Of a stretch of DNA of 35,105 nt, positions 16,707 to 24,120 are shown in pieces; positions within the stretch are counted from its first letter, which is position 1, and the number at the start of each line of letters is the position of its first letter. The position numbers and the translations under genes were made by a program. The stretch comes from a virus, in the IMG/VR virus record IMGVR_UViG_3300036851_000804, positions 1-35,105 of that record; one strand, written 5' to 3'. The notes beneath the pieces were generated by a model. That model saw nothing but the letters and a program-made list of their open reading frames with translations. It searched no databases and was not told the DNA's origin.

Positions 16707-17603
16707 TTACTCCCCGCGCATCGCCTGCTCGAGCTCGGCCAGGATCGCAGCGTCGATTTCCGCTTCGGAGCGGGGGGCCGAGGGCGTGCGCGGGACGGAG
16801 CCCGACGACCCGGAGAGCTTCGACGCCTTGCGTTGTCTGCGCTGCGATTCCTCGTGAAGCTTCATGCGGCGCTCGACCTCGCGCTCGCGGAACTCGGGCA
16901 TCGACAGGTAGGCGACCTCGAGCGCCTCCTCGGTGCCACGGATTCGGTCCCCGCCCAGCCGGGCGACGAAGGACGGCAGGATGCGCAGCTGCCCGAGCGC
17001 GTCCTGGACCTTGAGCACGTCTGCCTCGGCGAGCGAGTAGCGCGCCGCGAAGGTGCGCGACGCCTGCTCGATCGCGCCGAGCGCCTGAGCTCGCTCCTCC
17101 TCCATCGTGCGGCTGCGAAGCGTGCCGATCTCGCCGCGGAGCGCCTCGAGCTCGCGGCGCACGGCCGGGTCGAGCTCGTCCTCGTCCGACGCTCGAGCAG
17201 CAGCCGGGCTGGCCGCGCTGGCCTCGGGCGGCTGCTGCTCGAGCGGGACGATCTGCGCGCGGCCCTCAAGGACCGCGCTGATCGCGGCGACGTGCTGCGG
17301 GTTCGCCCGCGCCCATTCGTGGAACTCGAGGATCGCGAGCGCGTCACCCCGCGGGATCCGCCGTCCCTCGAACTCGAACTCCGCCTCGGGCGGCGCCGCG
17401 CCGGGCTCAGCTTCTGCCAGCGCGCCGGGTTCGCCCTCCGTAGGAGCCGGGGCTTCGAGGGGAGCCTGCTCGGGCTCAGCCTCCGGCTCCGGCGCAGGGG
17501 TCTCCTCCGCCGGCGTCGTCTCGGCGCGCAGCGCGTCCTCGATGGCCTCCTGGCGAGACTCGAGATGAGATCCGAGCGCGTCGTTGGTCGATTCGGGCGC
17601 CAT
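16707..17603 (-). CDS. Scaffolding protein
   Basis: A 298-residue acidic protein. Residues 1-75 are low-complexity Glu/Ala/Pro. At about 76-115 FEFEGRRIPRGDALAILEFHEWARAN resembles the start of podovirus-type scaffolds. Residues 140-290 are helical, with a basic C-terminal patch (about 245-262; RRMKLHEESQRRQRKASK) of the kind that binds capsid subunits. It lies immediately upstream of the capsid gene. Confidence 0.8.
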   Translation of the reverse strand: MAPESTNDALGSHLESRQEAIEDALRAETTPAEETPAPEPEAEPEQAPLEAPAPTEGEPGALAEAEPGAAPPEAEFEFEGRRIPRGDALAILEFHEWARANPQHVAAISAVLEGRAQIVPLEQQPPEASAASPAAARASDEDELDPAVRRELEALRGEIGTLRSRTMEEERAQALGAIEQASRTFAARYSLAEADVLKVQDALGQLRILPSFVARLGGDRIRGTEEALEVAYLSMPEFREREVERRMKLHEESQRRQRKASKLSGSSGSVPRTPSAPRSEAEIDAAILAELEQAMRGE

Positions 17604-17605
17604 CG

Positions 17606-17935
17606 CTACCGTCCGCCTCCGACCGCCATCAGGCGCCGCAGCTCATCCACCGGCGGCATGGGCGCCCCGGTCATCACCCCGGGGACGCCCCCGCCTGGCG
17701 GAGATGGGAACACCGGAGCGGGAGCCGGACCGGGCCCTGCCGGCGCGCCCGGGGTAGGAGCTCCCGCTGGCTGCTGCTGCTGAGCTTGAGCCGTCATCCG
17801 CACCCGGGCGAGAACCATCGTCTCGAGCTGCGTCAGGAAGTCGATGTCGGCATCCGGCGCCAGCTTGAGCTGAGCGATCTGCGACACGAGGGCGCCGAGG
17901 CCCTCGGTCATCGTCTGTTGCGATGTCCTCGCCAC
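17606..17935 (-). CDS. Small Pro/Gly-rich protein upstream of scaffold
   Basis: A 109-residue protein with a helical N-terminal half (residues 1-55; LVSQIAQLKLAPDADIDFLTQLE) and a Pro/Gly/Ala linker followed by a short helix (PVDELRRLMA). Two bases separate it from the scaffold gene. Probably a head-assembly protein; no family recognised. Confidence 0.6.
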   Translation of the reverse strand: MARTSQQTMTEGLGALVSQIAQLKLAPDADIDFLTQLETMVLARVRMTAQAQQQQPAGAPTPGAPAGPGPAPAPVFPSPPGGGVPGVMTGAPMPPVDELRRLMAVGGGR

Positions 17936-17940
17936 GGTTC

Positions 17941-18075
17941 CTACGGGTTCAGCTCACGGACCCCGCGAGCGCCCTTCGCCTTCGCGTCGGGGTTCGACCC
18001 GTACTTCCCGTCGGTCGTCTGCCCCTGCTTGACGAGGGGGGCGTCGCCCGTCTTGCCGAGCTTGTCTTTGGGCAT
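17941..18075 (-). CDS. 44-residue basic protein
   Basis: Starts ATG at 18075 with a strong AGGAGG five to six bases upstream. It is Lys/Gly-rich (MPKDKLGKTGDAPLVKQGQ ... SNPDAKAKGARGVREL). The stop is five bases before the next gene. Function unknown; it belongs to a run of very small basic proteins beside the portal gene. Confidence 0.6.
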   Translation of the reverse strand: MPKDKLGKTGDAPLVKQGQTTDGKYGSNPDAKAKGARGVRELNP

Positions 18076-18084
18076 CTCCGCCTC

Positions 18085-18141
18085 CTAGTACCGGCGACCG
18101 CGACGGCCGCGCCGCCGGCCCTTCCGATGTCCGCCTCGCAT
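18085..18141 (-). CDS. 18-residue arginine-rich peptide
   Basis: Encodes MRGGHRKGRRRGRRGRRY: nine Arg plus Lys and His in 18 residues. An AAGGGGG stretch about six bases upstream could be its ribosome site. It follows two RNA hairpins and ends about ten bases before the next start. The composition is protamine-like. Too short for certainty, but a second similar peptide at 18205 supports it. Confidence 0.45.
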   Translation of the reverse strand: MRGGHRKGRRRGRRGRRY

Positions 18142-18158
18142 TTCGGCCCCCTTTGCGA

Positions 18159-18203
18159 CCGCGGGCTTGGCCGGCCCGCGGATGGAGCGCGCTTTCGCGC
18201 GCT
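18159..18203 (-). other. Two tandem RNA hairpins between arginine-rich mini-genes
   Basis: In the transcript (minus strand) the first hairpin has a perfect 7-bp stem AGCGCGC / GCGCGCT closed by a GAAA (GNRA) tetraloop (18186-18203), starting one base after a stop codon. The second has a perfect 8-bp stem CCGCGGGC / GCCCGCGG with a 7-base loop (18159-18181). No U-tract follows, so a standard intrinsic terminator is unlikely. An mRNA processing, stability or attenuation element between portal and head genes is possible. Confidence 0.6.
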
Positions 18204-18204
18204 G

Positions 18205-18255
18205 CTACTTCCGCCTGCGGCCTCGACGACCGCCGCGCCGACCGCGCCGCGCCAT
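18205..18255 (-). CDS. 16-residue arginine-rich peptide
   Basis: Encodes MARRGRRGGRRGRRRK, nine Arg in 16 residues. A full AGGAGG lies about nine bases before the ATG at 18255, the best evidence that it is translated. The stop is next to the GAAA-tetraloop hairpin. A DNA-condensing or RNA-binding role is inference from composition. Confidence 0.5.
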   Translation of the reverse strand: MARRGRRGGRRGRRRK

Positions 18256-18333
18256 CTGCCTCGCCTCCTTCCGATCCTCTGGAGCTGTCAAGAGCCGGAC
18301 GCTAGCACCGGCCCGTGCGCTTTTGGTGGGCGT

Positions 18334-18534
18334 CTAGTCGCCTCGCCGGGCGTTGCGCCGTGCGTGGAGGGACTCGGAGAGCTCCTCCTCGCTCATCTCG
18401 TCGTAGCGCTCGTTGTGGCGCGGCGAGATGTGACCATCCAGCGTGCGAATGACCTCATGCTCGGGATGGCGATGCTTGAACCCCCCGCGCGGGTCATCCG
18501 GTGCGACGCCGGGCGCGTCCGATTCGTGCCCCAT
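18334..18534 (-). CDS. Small charged protein after the portal gene
   Basis: A 66-residue His/Glu/Arg-rich protein (GGFKHRHPEHEVIRTLDGH ... EEELSESLHARRNARRGD) with a basic C-terminus. Its ribosome site AGGAGG lies in the last codons of the portal gene. No family recognised. Confidence 0.6.
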   Translation of the reverse strand: MGHESDAPGVAPDDPRGGFKHRHPEHEVIRTLDGHISPRHNERYDEMSEEELSESLHARRNARRGD

Positions 18535-18537
18535 GAC

Positions 18538-20277
18538 CTAGCCTCCTCCCGGGGACTGCGCGCGGCCCGCCCGCTGACGCTTGCCGGGCGGAGACCACAC
18601 GCCTTGCTGGATCTGCTGCGTGATCCGGTCAAGGATCGTCTTGCGGTTCGGGTAGTCATGCGCGTCGAGCAGGGCCTCGCGGTCAATGCCGCCGAGCGCG
18701 TAGAGCATGTCGGCCTCGGCAGCTCGCGCCTGGCGCGAGGTCGGCAGGGCCGAGCCTGCCTGGACCCACAGCGAGAACTTCATCGGCATCAGCTCGCCGT
18801 CCTCGGCCGGCATGTAGAAGTGCCGGGATTTGAGCAGCATCGCCGACTGCTCGCCCTGCGGCCCGGTGATCGAGACCATCCGCGGCGCTGTGTAGTTCTC
18901 CACGATCAGCGACGCGGCGAGCTGGCCCGAGTCGTTGAGGCTCAACTCGAGGTTCCGAAGTGCGTTGCGCACACGCACGAAACCGCCCTCCTGCGAGGCG
19001 TCCAGCACCCCGCGCGCCGTGCGAGCAGGCGGAGTCACCCCTCGCGAGATCGCCGACAGGCCCGAGACTCGCTCCATCTCGCCGATGTAGAAGCGGATCA
19101 GGTCCATGACGTAAGTGGGGATCTGCGGCGGCTCCATCCACTTCGCCTCGGCGCCTGAGTTCTTCTCGAGTCGCACGCCCGGCCGGTTCACGATCTTCGT
19201 GCGAGAGATCCCGGCGCGCTTGTCCTCCAGGAACACGGGGTTGCCGGTCAGCTCCGCGTTGTGCTGGACGGCTGCGAGCAGGCGGTTTATGGACATCTGC
19301 AGCGGGGTCAGGTGCTCCACCAGCGCGACGCCCCAAAAGTCGCCGATGTCGGTCGGCACGTAGCGGGTGTAGGGGTGGCGCCCGTGTCCGAAAATCTCGT
19401 CGGCATACGCCCCGAACAGAAGCCGGTTGCCGGCGATCAGCCGGACCCGCCAGCGATCCTCGACGTACTCCTCGTCGGCCTCGATGTAGACCTGGGACTC
19501 GCGCGTCCAGCATTCGTAGATGCTGACGCCCTGCGTGATGGCGCCGCTCACCCGGTCGGACGCGCCGGGCAGGCCGAAGCGGGGCGGGGCGCCCGAGATG
19601 CCGCCGGGGTTCGCCATCGGGCCTTTTCCATAGGCGTTTGGGTCATCGCGCCGAGCAAGCGAGCTCGATTCGTCGGTCCCCTCGATCTCGGAGAGCACGA
19701 TGTCGGCGCCGGGGAACTTGCGCTCGAGCTCCTCGATCGAGATGGTGCGGGCCTCGATGAAGAAGTTGGCGTCCTCGATGTTCGAGGCCATCGGGTCGGG
19801 ATAGAAGGTGAACGGGTCGATCCGCACCGTGCGCGCGTCGCCGAGGCCGTCCTCGAGCCCGGATTCCCACACGCTTTTCAGGAAGCCGGTGCCGTAGAGC
19901 CACCCGTCCCACAGCATCTTCTCGATCTCGGATGTCGTCTTGCGCAACTGCCAGTTCGACTCGAGCACCTTCTCCAAATCGCGCGCGACCTCGGAAACCG
20001 TGTCGTAGAACGGCGAATGAGGATCCGCAGCGGCCGAGACCATCAGCATCGGCCGCTGCTCGGTCATCCAAGCGACCAGCGCGGCAATGATGGGGAAAAT
20101 CTCCGATGCCTGCGGCGAGGGCATCCAGGGCTCGCGCGCCGGCGACCACGAGCGGTTGTGCACCATGCGGTAGCTGCGCTGCCAGGCGTCCAGCCGTCGG
20201 TTGCGCTCCTGCTTCGCCCAGCCGAACAGGCGGCGCAGGTAGCCAACGACGTCGAGCTCGGCGGCGGTGGCGACCAT
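18538..20277 (-). CDS. Portal protein
   Basis: A 579-residue portal, the dodecameric ring through which DNA is packaged and ejected. The N-terminal half (WMTEQRPMLMVSAAADPHSPFYDTVSEVARDLEKVLESNW) and DPFTFYPDPMASNIEDANFFI (about 155-175) are typical of podovirus-type portals; AVQHNAELTGNPVFLEDKRA and the long wing/stem helices at about 410-440 follow. It is placed between terminase and scaffold. Confidence 0.88.
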   Translation of the reverse strand: MVATAAELDVVGYLRRLFGWAKQERNRRLDAWQRSYRMVHNRSWSPAREPWMPSPQASEIFPIIAALVAWMTEQRPMLMVSAAADPHSPFYDTVSEVARDLEKVLESNWQLRKTTSEIEKMLWDGWLYGTGFLKSVWESGLEDGLGDARTVRIDPFTFYPDPMASNIEDANFFIEARTISIEELERKFPGADIVLSEIEGTDESSSLARRDDPNAYGKGPMANPGGISGAPPRFGLPGASDRVSGAITQGVSIYECWTRESQVYIEADEEYVEDRWRVRLIAGNRLLFGAYADEIFGHGRHPYTRYVPTDIGDFWGVALVEHLTPLQMSINRLLAAVQHNAELTGNPVFLEDKRAGISRTKIVNRPGVRLEKNSGAEAKWMEPPQIPTYVMDLIRFYIGEMERVSGLSAISRGVTPPARTARGVLDASQEGGFVRVRNALRNLELSLNDSGQLAASLIVENYTAPRMVSITGPQGEQSAMLLKSRHFYMPAEDGELMPMKFSLWVQAGSALPTSRQARAAEADMLYALGGIDREALLDAHDYPNRKTILDRITQQIQQGVWSPPGKRQRAGRAQSPGGG

Positions 20278-20409
20278 CTACTCGGCCCGCAAAACCGAGC
20301 GCGTCATGCGGCGTCCCGAGCGCGCCGCGGACCGCGGCGTCGCGCTCGGCCTGCCGACTCGCCGTCCCATGCGCGTCGAGATACGCGCGGATACTCTGCG
20401 CGGTGCCAT
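20278..20409 (-). CDS. 43-residue arginine-rich protein
   Basis: Start at 20409 (MAPRRVSARIST) is chosen because AGGAGG lies five bases upstream; the adjacent ATG at 20412 is too close. It has 13 Arg and many Ser/Ala, with a protamine-like look. The stop abuts the portal start. Possibly DNA-binding; no family recognised. Confidence 0.55.
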   Translation of the reverse strand: MAPRRVSARISTRMGRRVGRPSATPRSAARSGRRMTRSVLRAE

Positions 20410-20609
20410 CATCGCCTCCTTGCCTGCCGTCGCCTGCCGCGGCTGCCTTTGCGATCGCGCCATGAGAGGCCCGCCTCCGACATCGCTATCGCCTTCGCCT
20501 GATCCGGGTCCGTCACCTTGTCACCGGATGACGAGTGGAGGCTGCCGCGGCGGAACTCGCCCATCACGCGCCGAACCTTGCGGCGTCCCCGGTCCCGTCG
20601 CGCGGCCAT
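20409..20609 (-). CDS. Basic protein with DUF6496-like core
   Basis: A 66-residue protein. The core VMGEFRRGSLHSSSGDKVTDPDQ...AIAMSEAGLS (about 15-50) matches a short motif recurrent in phages and bacteria (DUF6496: MxEFKxGxLxSGSGxxVxxxxQAxAIAxSEA). It is flanked by Arg-rich arms (MAARRDRGRRKVRR and GSRGRRRQARRR). Function of the family is unknown; DNA or nucleoprotein contact is likely from charge. Confidence 0.65.
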   Translation of the reverse strand: MAARRDRGRRKVRRVMGEFRRGSLHSSSGDKVTDPDQAKAIAMSEAGLSWRDRKGSRGRRRQARRR

Positions 20610-20612
20610 CGC

Positions 20613-20981
20613 TCAAGCAAAATAGCGCCGCGCGGGCTCTTTTCCTTGGGCGTAGTCCTTCCGACCCCGCAACTCGTCCGCCTGCCCGGAGACCCCGAGC
20701 GCCTTGCGGTCGGACAGGTCGGCGGGCTGGTAGTCGACCGGCATTCCGAGTCGCTCGGACATCTCGGCCGACTTGACGCGCAGTTGCTGGCGGAAATCTT
20801 TGTCGTCGCGCACATAGGAACCGAGGGAGTGGTTGAAGTGCTCGGCGGTCCCGCGGATGAAGCCCGGGGCGTGCCAGATGCGCCGGAGCGGACCGCCGCA
20901 GCCGCAGGGGCCAGCGTGCGCGCGATCGGTCGAGCCGCTCACCGAGCCGCACTCCGCGCAGCGAAACTCGTAGTACGGCAT
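20613..20981 (-). CDS. FmdB-like zinc-ribbon protein
   Basis: A 122-residue protein starting MPYYEFRCAECG, the standard FmdB/CxxC_CXXC_SSSS-type N-terminus, with a second pair in CGCGGPLRR. The rest is helical and charged (about 45-122). ATG 20981 overlaps the upstream stop as TGATG. FmdB-like proteins recur beside phage packaging genes; role unknown. Confidence 0.75.
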   Translation of the reverse strand: MPYYEFRCAECGSVSGSTDRAHAGPCGCGGPLRRIWHAPGFIRGTAEHFNHSLGSYVRDDKDFRQQLRVKSAEMSERLGMPVDYQPADLSDRKALGVSGQADELRGRKDYAQGKEPARRYFA

Positions 20982-21124
20982 CAGGGGGTGAGGGGCGTGG
21001 TGACGAAGTTGTAGCCGCACCGCTCGCAGGTGGAACCGAGGTTCTCGCCGTCGTAGCGCAACCGAACCTCAGGCCACCCGCACTTCGGACAGCTGGGCTT
21101 AAGCGGGGTCACAGGCGCGGTCAT
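20981..21124 (-). CDS. 47-residue zinc-ribbon protein
   Basis: Starts ATG 21124, directly abutting the terminase stop, and ends TGATG with the FmdB-like gene. It contains CPKCG (about 12-16) and CERCG (about 33-37), spaced as a zinc ribbon. Function unknown; tight placement between two real genes supports it. Confidence 0.65.
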   Translation of the reverse strand: MTAPVTPLKPSCPKCGWPEVRLRYDGENLGSTCERCGYNFVTTPLTP

Positions 21125-22726
21125 CTAGCCCTCCTCCCAGGTCGCCCAGGCGGGCGGCGGCTCCATGCGGTCCCGCAGCTCGCGGGACTCGAAGGCCGCC
21201 AGGGGCCCTTCCGTCCGGGCACAGACAACGGCGATGCCGAGTGCCATCACGCAGTCATCATGGCCCTGCGGGTCGGCGGGACCGTAGGCGTTGTCTTTCA
21301 GGATCGTGTAGTTGCGGAATTCCTCGTAGGTCCGGCGGTCGTGAATCGTCAGCGACCCGTCGATGATGAGCTTGCCGACCTCGGCCAGCATCCAGTCCTT
21401 CCGCTTCCAATTGGTCGACCACCCGAACATGGGAGCGATCTTCCCCGGCGGGCGGTCGGCCCAGCGGTGCCGCCACAGGTGCGGGTAGTCAAGCGACACG
21501 AGGCGGCCGATCGTGGCGTAGCCGGGCCCTTCGACCTCGGGAGCGATCTCCGCGTCGTTGTAGTAGCGGGCGATCTTCACCAGCTCATCCGCGAAGCTGA
21601 TGGGGTCGATCTTCCCGTGCCAGACGGCGACCTGCTCGTACATCCGCCGGTTGATGACCTGCGCGCAGGCGTAGTCGCCGCCGCCGGCGTGCGCGGGGTC
21701 GCCCCCGACGAAATACTGGCCCCAATCCAGGTCTTTCGAGGGCTGGCGGAAGATCGTGAGCGGGCCCGTGGGGTCGGGCACGAAGCGCAGGCGAACGCCG
21801 TCGTCGGTCGCGATCAGTCGACCCTGGCCGCCGGGCATCGCCTCGTAGCAGTCGCGCAGCCGGTCGGGCGGGAACATGTTGGCGCCCGAGGTGACGAACG
21901 CCTCCTCCGGCGTTGAGGGGTACTCCTGGTGGAAGTCCTCGGTCTTGCCGCCGGCGAGGTTGGCGATCGCCCAGCGTCGCCACGCGAGATGATCGTCGTC
22001 GACGCCGAGCTTGCGCAACGCGCGCTCCTCGGAGTCGAGCTTGCCGAGATCCGGCAACGACAGGCCCGCGCCGGACGCCGAATACTCCGGGTGCCGCCAC
22101 CAGGGGAAGAACATCGGCACGTACTCGACCTCGCCCTGCTCGGCCGCCATCCAGGTCTCGTGAAACCAGTTGCCGACGCCGTTCGCGGTGGACTCGAGCA
22201 CGATGATCGAGCCGGGCGAGGTCGGGATGGTCTGGCGCATCCCGAGCATGATCTCGTCGGGAAAGTCCCAAAACGCGACCTCGGAGGCGTGAAGCGCCTG
22301 AATGGTCCGCGCCCGGCCGGCGCCGACGTTCGCCGCGGTGGCGATCCGCACGCTCGAGCCGGTCTCGGTCCAGGCGATCTCGCGCTTGGAGTGGTACTTC
22401 GCGTGGAACAGCGGCTTGAAGGGGAACGTGTCCCAATACAGCCGGGTCATGCCGATCAGGTGCTCGGAGGCGTCCTGCTCGTGCGCGATTACCAGCCCGA
22501 AGGAGTGATGGACGAGAAAAGCGCGCCAGAACAGCACCGCCTCGGTCGCGGTCGAAATCCCTAATTGACGCGCCTTCAAGACGACGATTCGCACCGGGCG
22601 CCCGGCGCCAAGCTGGCGCTCGATCTCGGCTAGGAACTCGCGCTGGGCCCAATTCGGCCGGAAGGGCTCAAGCGTCCCCCGCTTCGTGCGGATCGTCAGC
22701 TGCCGCACCAGCGGCACCAGGCGCAC
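21125..22726 (-). CDS. terL: Terminase large subunit
   Basis: A 533-residue packaging motor. The ATPase has Walker A LKARQLGIST (K51-T59), a Walker B-like HASEVAFW at about 143-150 and a coupling motif LESTANG at about 175. The RNase H-fold nuclease has GGDPAHAGGGDYA (about 340), an acidic EVEGPG (about 392) and DDCVMALGIA (about 491). The start is GTG 22726 with AGGAGG six to seven bases upstream, inside the upstream gene (59-base overlap). Confidence 0.95.
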   Translation of the reverse strand: MRLVPLVRQLTIRTKRGTLEPFRPNWAQREFLAEIERQLGAGRPVRIVVLKARQLGISTATEAVLFWRAFLVHHSFGLVIAHEQDASEHLIGMTRLYWDTFPFKPLFHAKYHSKREIAWTETGSSVRIATAANVGAGRARTIQALHASEVAFWDFPDEIMLGMRQTIPTSPGSIIVLESTANGVGNWFHETWMAAEQGEVEYVPMFFPWWRHPEYSASGAGLSLPDLGKLDSEERALRKLGVDDDHLAWRRWAIANLAGGKTEDFHQEYPSTPEEAFVTSGANMFPPDRLRDCYEAMPGGQGRLIATDDGVRLRFVPDPTGPLTIFRQPSKDLDWGQYFVGGDPAHAGGGDYACAQVINRRMYEQVAVWHGKIDPISFADELVKIARYYNDAEIAPEVEGPGYATIGRLVSLDYPHLWRHRWADRPPGKIAPMFGWSTNWKRKDWMLAEVGKLIIDGSLTIHDRRTYEEFRNYTILKDNAYGPADPQGHDDCVMALGIAVVCARTEGPLAAFESRELRDRMEPPPAWATWEEG

Positions 22727-23150
22727 CGGAAGCCTCCTTCATCAGCGTCAGGAACTTCTCGCGGAGGTCGGCGAGCTCATCGGACTCCTCGCCTCTCTCG
22801 AGCTTCGTGCGCAGGATCAGCGACAGCAGGCGCACGGTCAGCGCGTCGGCGCGCGAGTGGGTCCCGTGGTTCAGCACGTACAGCGCGTGCTCCGCCGCCT
22901 TGCGCGCGACGAGATCGACGACCTGCTCGAGCTGGCCCTGGCCGTTGCCTTCCGGCTCCGGCACCCGCGCCGTCTGTGCGAGCACCTGCTCGAGCGGCAT
23001 CCCGAGTGCGCGGGCGACCGTCGTGGGCGTGAGCCCCTGTGCGAGCAGGCCGACGGCGATCTCTGCCCGCGTCGGCGGGACAGGCGGCTTAGCGCGGCGT
23101 CGCGGCTTGCCGGCGCGCTTTTTCCTTGAGGGCTTCGAGCGAGCGGGCAT
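22668..23150 (-). CDS. Terminase small subunit candidate
   Basis: A 160-residue protein. A very basic N-terminus (residues 1-27; KPSRKKRAGKPRRRAK) precedes a helix-turn-helix at about 28-55 (RAEIAVGLLAQGLTPTTVARALGMPLEQV), then helices likely to oligomerise and a Gly/Ala-rich tail. HTH plus position directly before TerL suggests the DNA-recognition subunit. No sequence signature proves it. Confidence 0.6.
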   Translation of the reverse strand: MPARSKPSRKKRAGKPRRRAKPPVPPTRAEIAVGLLAQGLTPTTVARALGMPLEQVLAQTARVPEPEGNGQGQLEQVVDLVARKAAEHALYVLNHGTHSRADALTVRLLSLILRTKLERGEESDELADLREKFLTLMKEASGAPGAAGAAADDPHEAGDA

Positions 23151-23370
23151 GGATCACGACCAATCCCTGCGCGTCGGTGAGCGGCATCGCCGCGTACTTG
23201 TCGGTCGGGCCCACCCCGATCGTGATTTCGAGGTTGCCGCGCACGCTGCGAAACCCCGCGATGTAGCCGGTGAACTCGGCCTCGTCGAAGCGCGGCATGA
23301 CCTGTTGGAGCTCGCGCACCTTGCGCCGCGTCGCCGCCACCTGCCGGGCGATCCGCTTAGGGTCCGGCAC
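23089..23370 (-). CDS. Small protein of unknown function
   Basis: A 93-residue protein with a basic helical N-terminus (residues 1-25; RIARQVAATRRKVRELQQV), a beta region (NLEITIGVGPTDKYAAMPL) and a basic C-terminal helix. The start is GTG 23370 with GGAGG about nine bases upstream. It overlaps the neighbours on both sides (14 and 62 bases). Confidence 0.6.
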   Translation of the reverse strand: MPDPKRIARQVAATRRKVRELQQVMPRFDEAEFTGYIAGFRSVRGNLEITIGVGPTDKYAAMPLTDAQGLVVIHARSLEALKEKARRQAATPR

Positions 23371-23638
23371 CGGGCCTCGCCTCCGCGCCGTCCGACCACG
23401 CCTCCCACGGCGGCACCAGGGTCGGCTCGGGCGAAAGCACGAGAAGATCCTCCGTCGTCTTGGCTGCGAGCTCAGGCCGCTCGGGCGTCGGGGCCGGCGC
23501 GAGGATGCGCTCCACGACCAGCCCGAGCGAGGCCGTGACCCGATCGACGAGGCGCGTCAGCACGTAGGCAAGTGCGCCGAGCGCCGTCAGCACGATCAGC
23601 GCGCCCGCGGCCCACGCGATCACGAATTCCCAGGTCAA
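23357..23638 (-). CDS. Single-pass membrane protein
   Basis: A 93-residue protein. Residues 5-27 (FVIAWAAGALIVLTALGALAYVL) form a clear membrane helix, followed by a Pro/Glu-rich cytoplasmic tail. The start is TTG 23638, overlapping the upstream stop as TTGA and preceded by AGGAGG. It lies before the terminase genes. Lysis or membrane role is possible, unproven. Confidence 0.6.
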   Translation of the reverse strand: MTWEFVIAWAAGALIVLTALGALAYVLTRLVDRVTASLGLVVERILAPAPTPERPELAAKTTEDLLVLSPEPTLVPPWEAWSDGAEARPGAGP

Positions 23639-23868
23639 CCTAGCGCCTCCTCCTCGCCCGAAGGCTCGACAGGCTCGCCCTCGCCCATCGGCGCAGGCTC
23701 CTCCTCACTTTTGGGCTCCGCCTCGGCCGCAGGCCCCTCCTCGCCGACGAAGGGCTGCTCGTGCCCGCAGTACGCGCACGCGACCGCCTCGACGGACTCC
23801 CCGACATCCGGGTCGACGTTCCACCAGTTCAGGCATTTCTCGCACGTTTGCTTGACGGGCTCTGCCAT
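23635..23868 (-). CDS. Zinc-ribbon protein with acidic tail
   Basis: A 77-residue protein with CEKC (about 9-12) and CAYCGHEQ (about 31-38) separated by an acidic loop, then an almost purely Glu/Pro/Ala tail (about 44-77). The tail could mimic DNA. No family recognised. Confidence 0.65.
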   Translation of the reverse strand: MAEPVKQTCEKCLNWWNVDPDVGESVEAVACAYCGHEQPFVGEEGPAAEAEPKSEEEPAPMGEGEPVEPSGEEEALG

Positions 23869-23879
23869 GTCTCCTCCTC

Positions 23880-23907
23880 GCTACCGTGTAGCTTGCTACG
23901 CCGTAGC
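23880..23907. repeat. Tandem short palindromes (GCTAC / GTAGC), possible operator
   Basis: Half-sites GCTAC, GTAGC, GCTAC and GTAGC start at 23880, 23888, 23895 and 23903. They form two palindromes with 3-base centres and a third across TT. They fill one of the few gaps in the late operon. CTACGCCGTA (23896-23905) recurs on the other strand at 28084-28093 in the control region. It could be a repressor site or a pair of small RNA hairpins. Confidence 0.5.
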
Positions 23908-23910
23908 AGG

Positions 23911-24120
23911 CTAGCTGACGTTCGAGAACGTGACGGCGCCGGCGGCGACCGGCAGCGTCGCTGACTGCGCCGTCGCGAATTGAGCGGTCGCCGTGGTCAG
24001 CGCGTGCACGGAGGTCGAACCGCAGTAGATGCACTTCGCGCGGTTCGCCGCCGACCACCAATGCCCGCGGCAGCGGGTGCACACGCACAGGATGTTCTCG
24101 ATGCCGATTCTCTCGGCCAT
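23911..24120 (-). CDS. Small zinc-binding protein
   Basis: A 69-residue protein with CVCTRCRGHWW (about 12-22) and CIYCGS (about 30-35), a zinc-ribbon layout, then an Ala/Thr-rich C-terminus (SATLPVAAGAVTFSNVS). ATG 24120 is preceded by GGAGGAG and overlaps the upstream stop. It may be a zinc-headed virion accessory; unknown. Confidence 0.65.
   Translation of the reverse strand: MAERIGIENILCVCTRCRGHWWSAANRAKCIYCGSTSVHALTTATAQFATAQSATLPVAAGAVTFSNVS

Noticed and set aside
15648-17783. 711-codon open frame on the plus strand
   Set aside because: It is the antisense shadow of the capsid and scaffold genes, with composition typical of shadow frames and no domain.
18286-18291. Perfect -35 TTGACA on the minus strand
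   Set aside because: No -10 element lies at 15-19 bases downstream; the AGGAGG ribosome site occupies that place.
17923-19158. 411-codon open frame on the plus strand
   Set aside because: It covers part of the portal gene and the micro-protein region in antisense; no domain seen and not consistent with the operon.
21310-21325. Single GGAATTCCT inside the terminase gene
   Set aside because: It shares nine bases with the 26-bp repeat but lacks the tandem unit and is not at a gene start.
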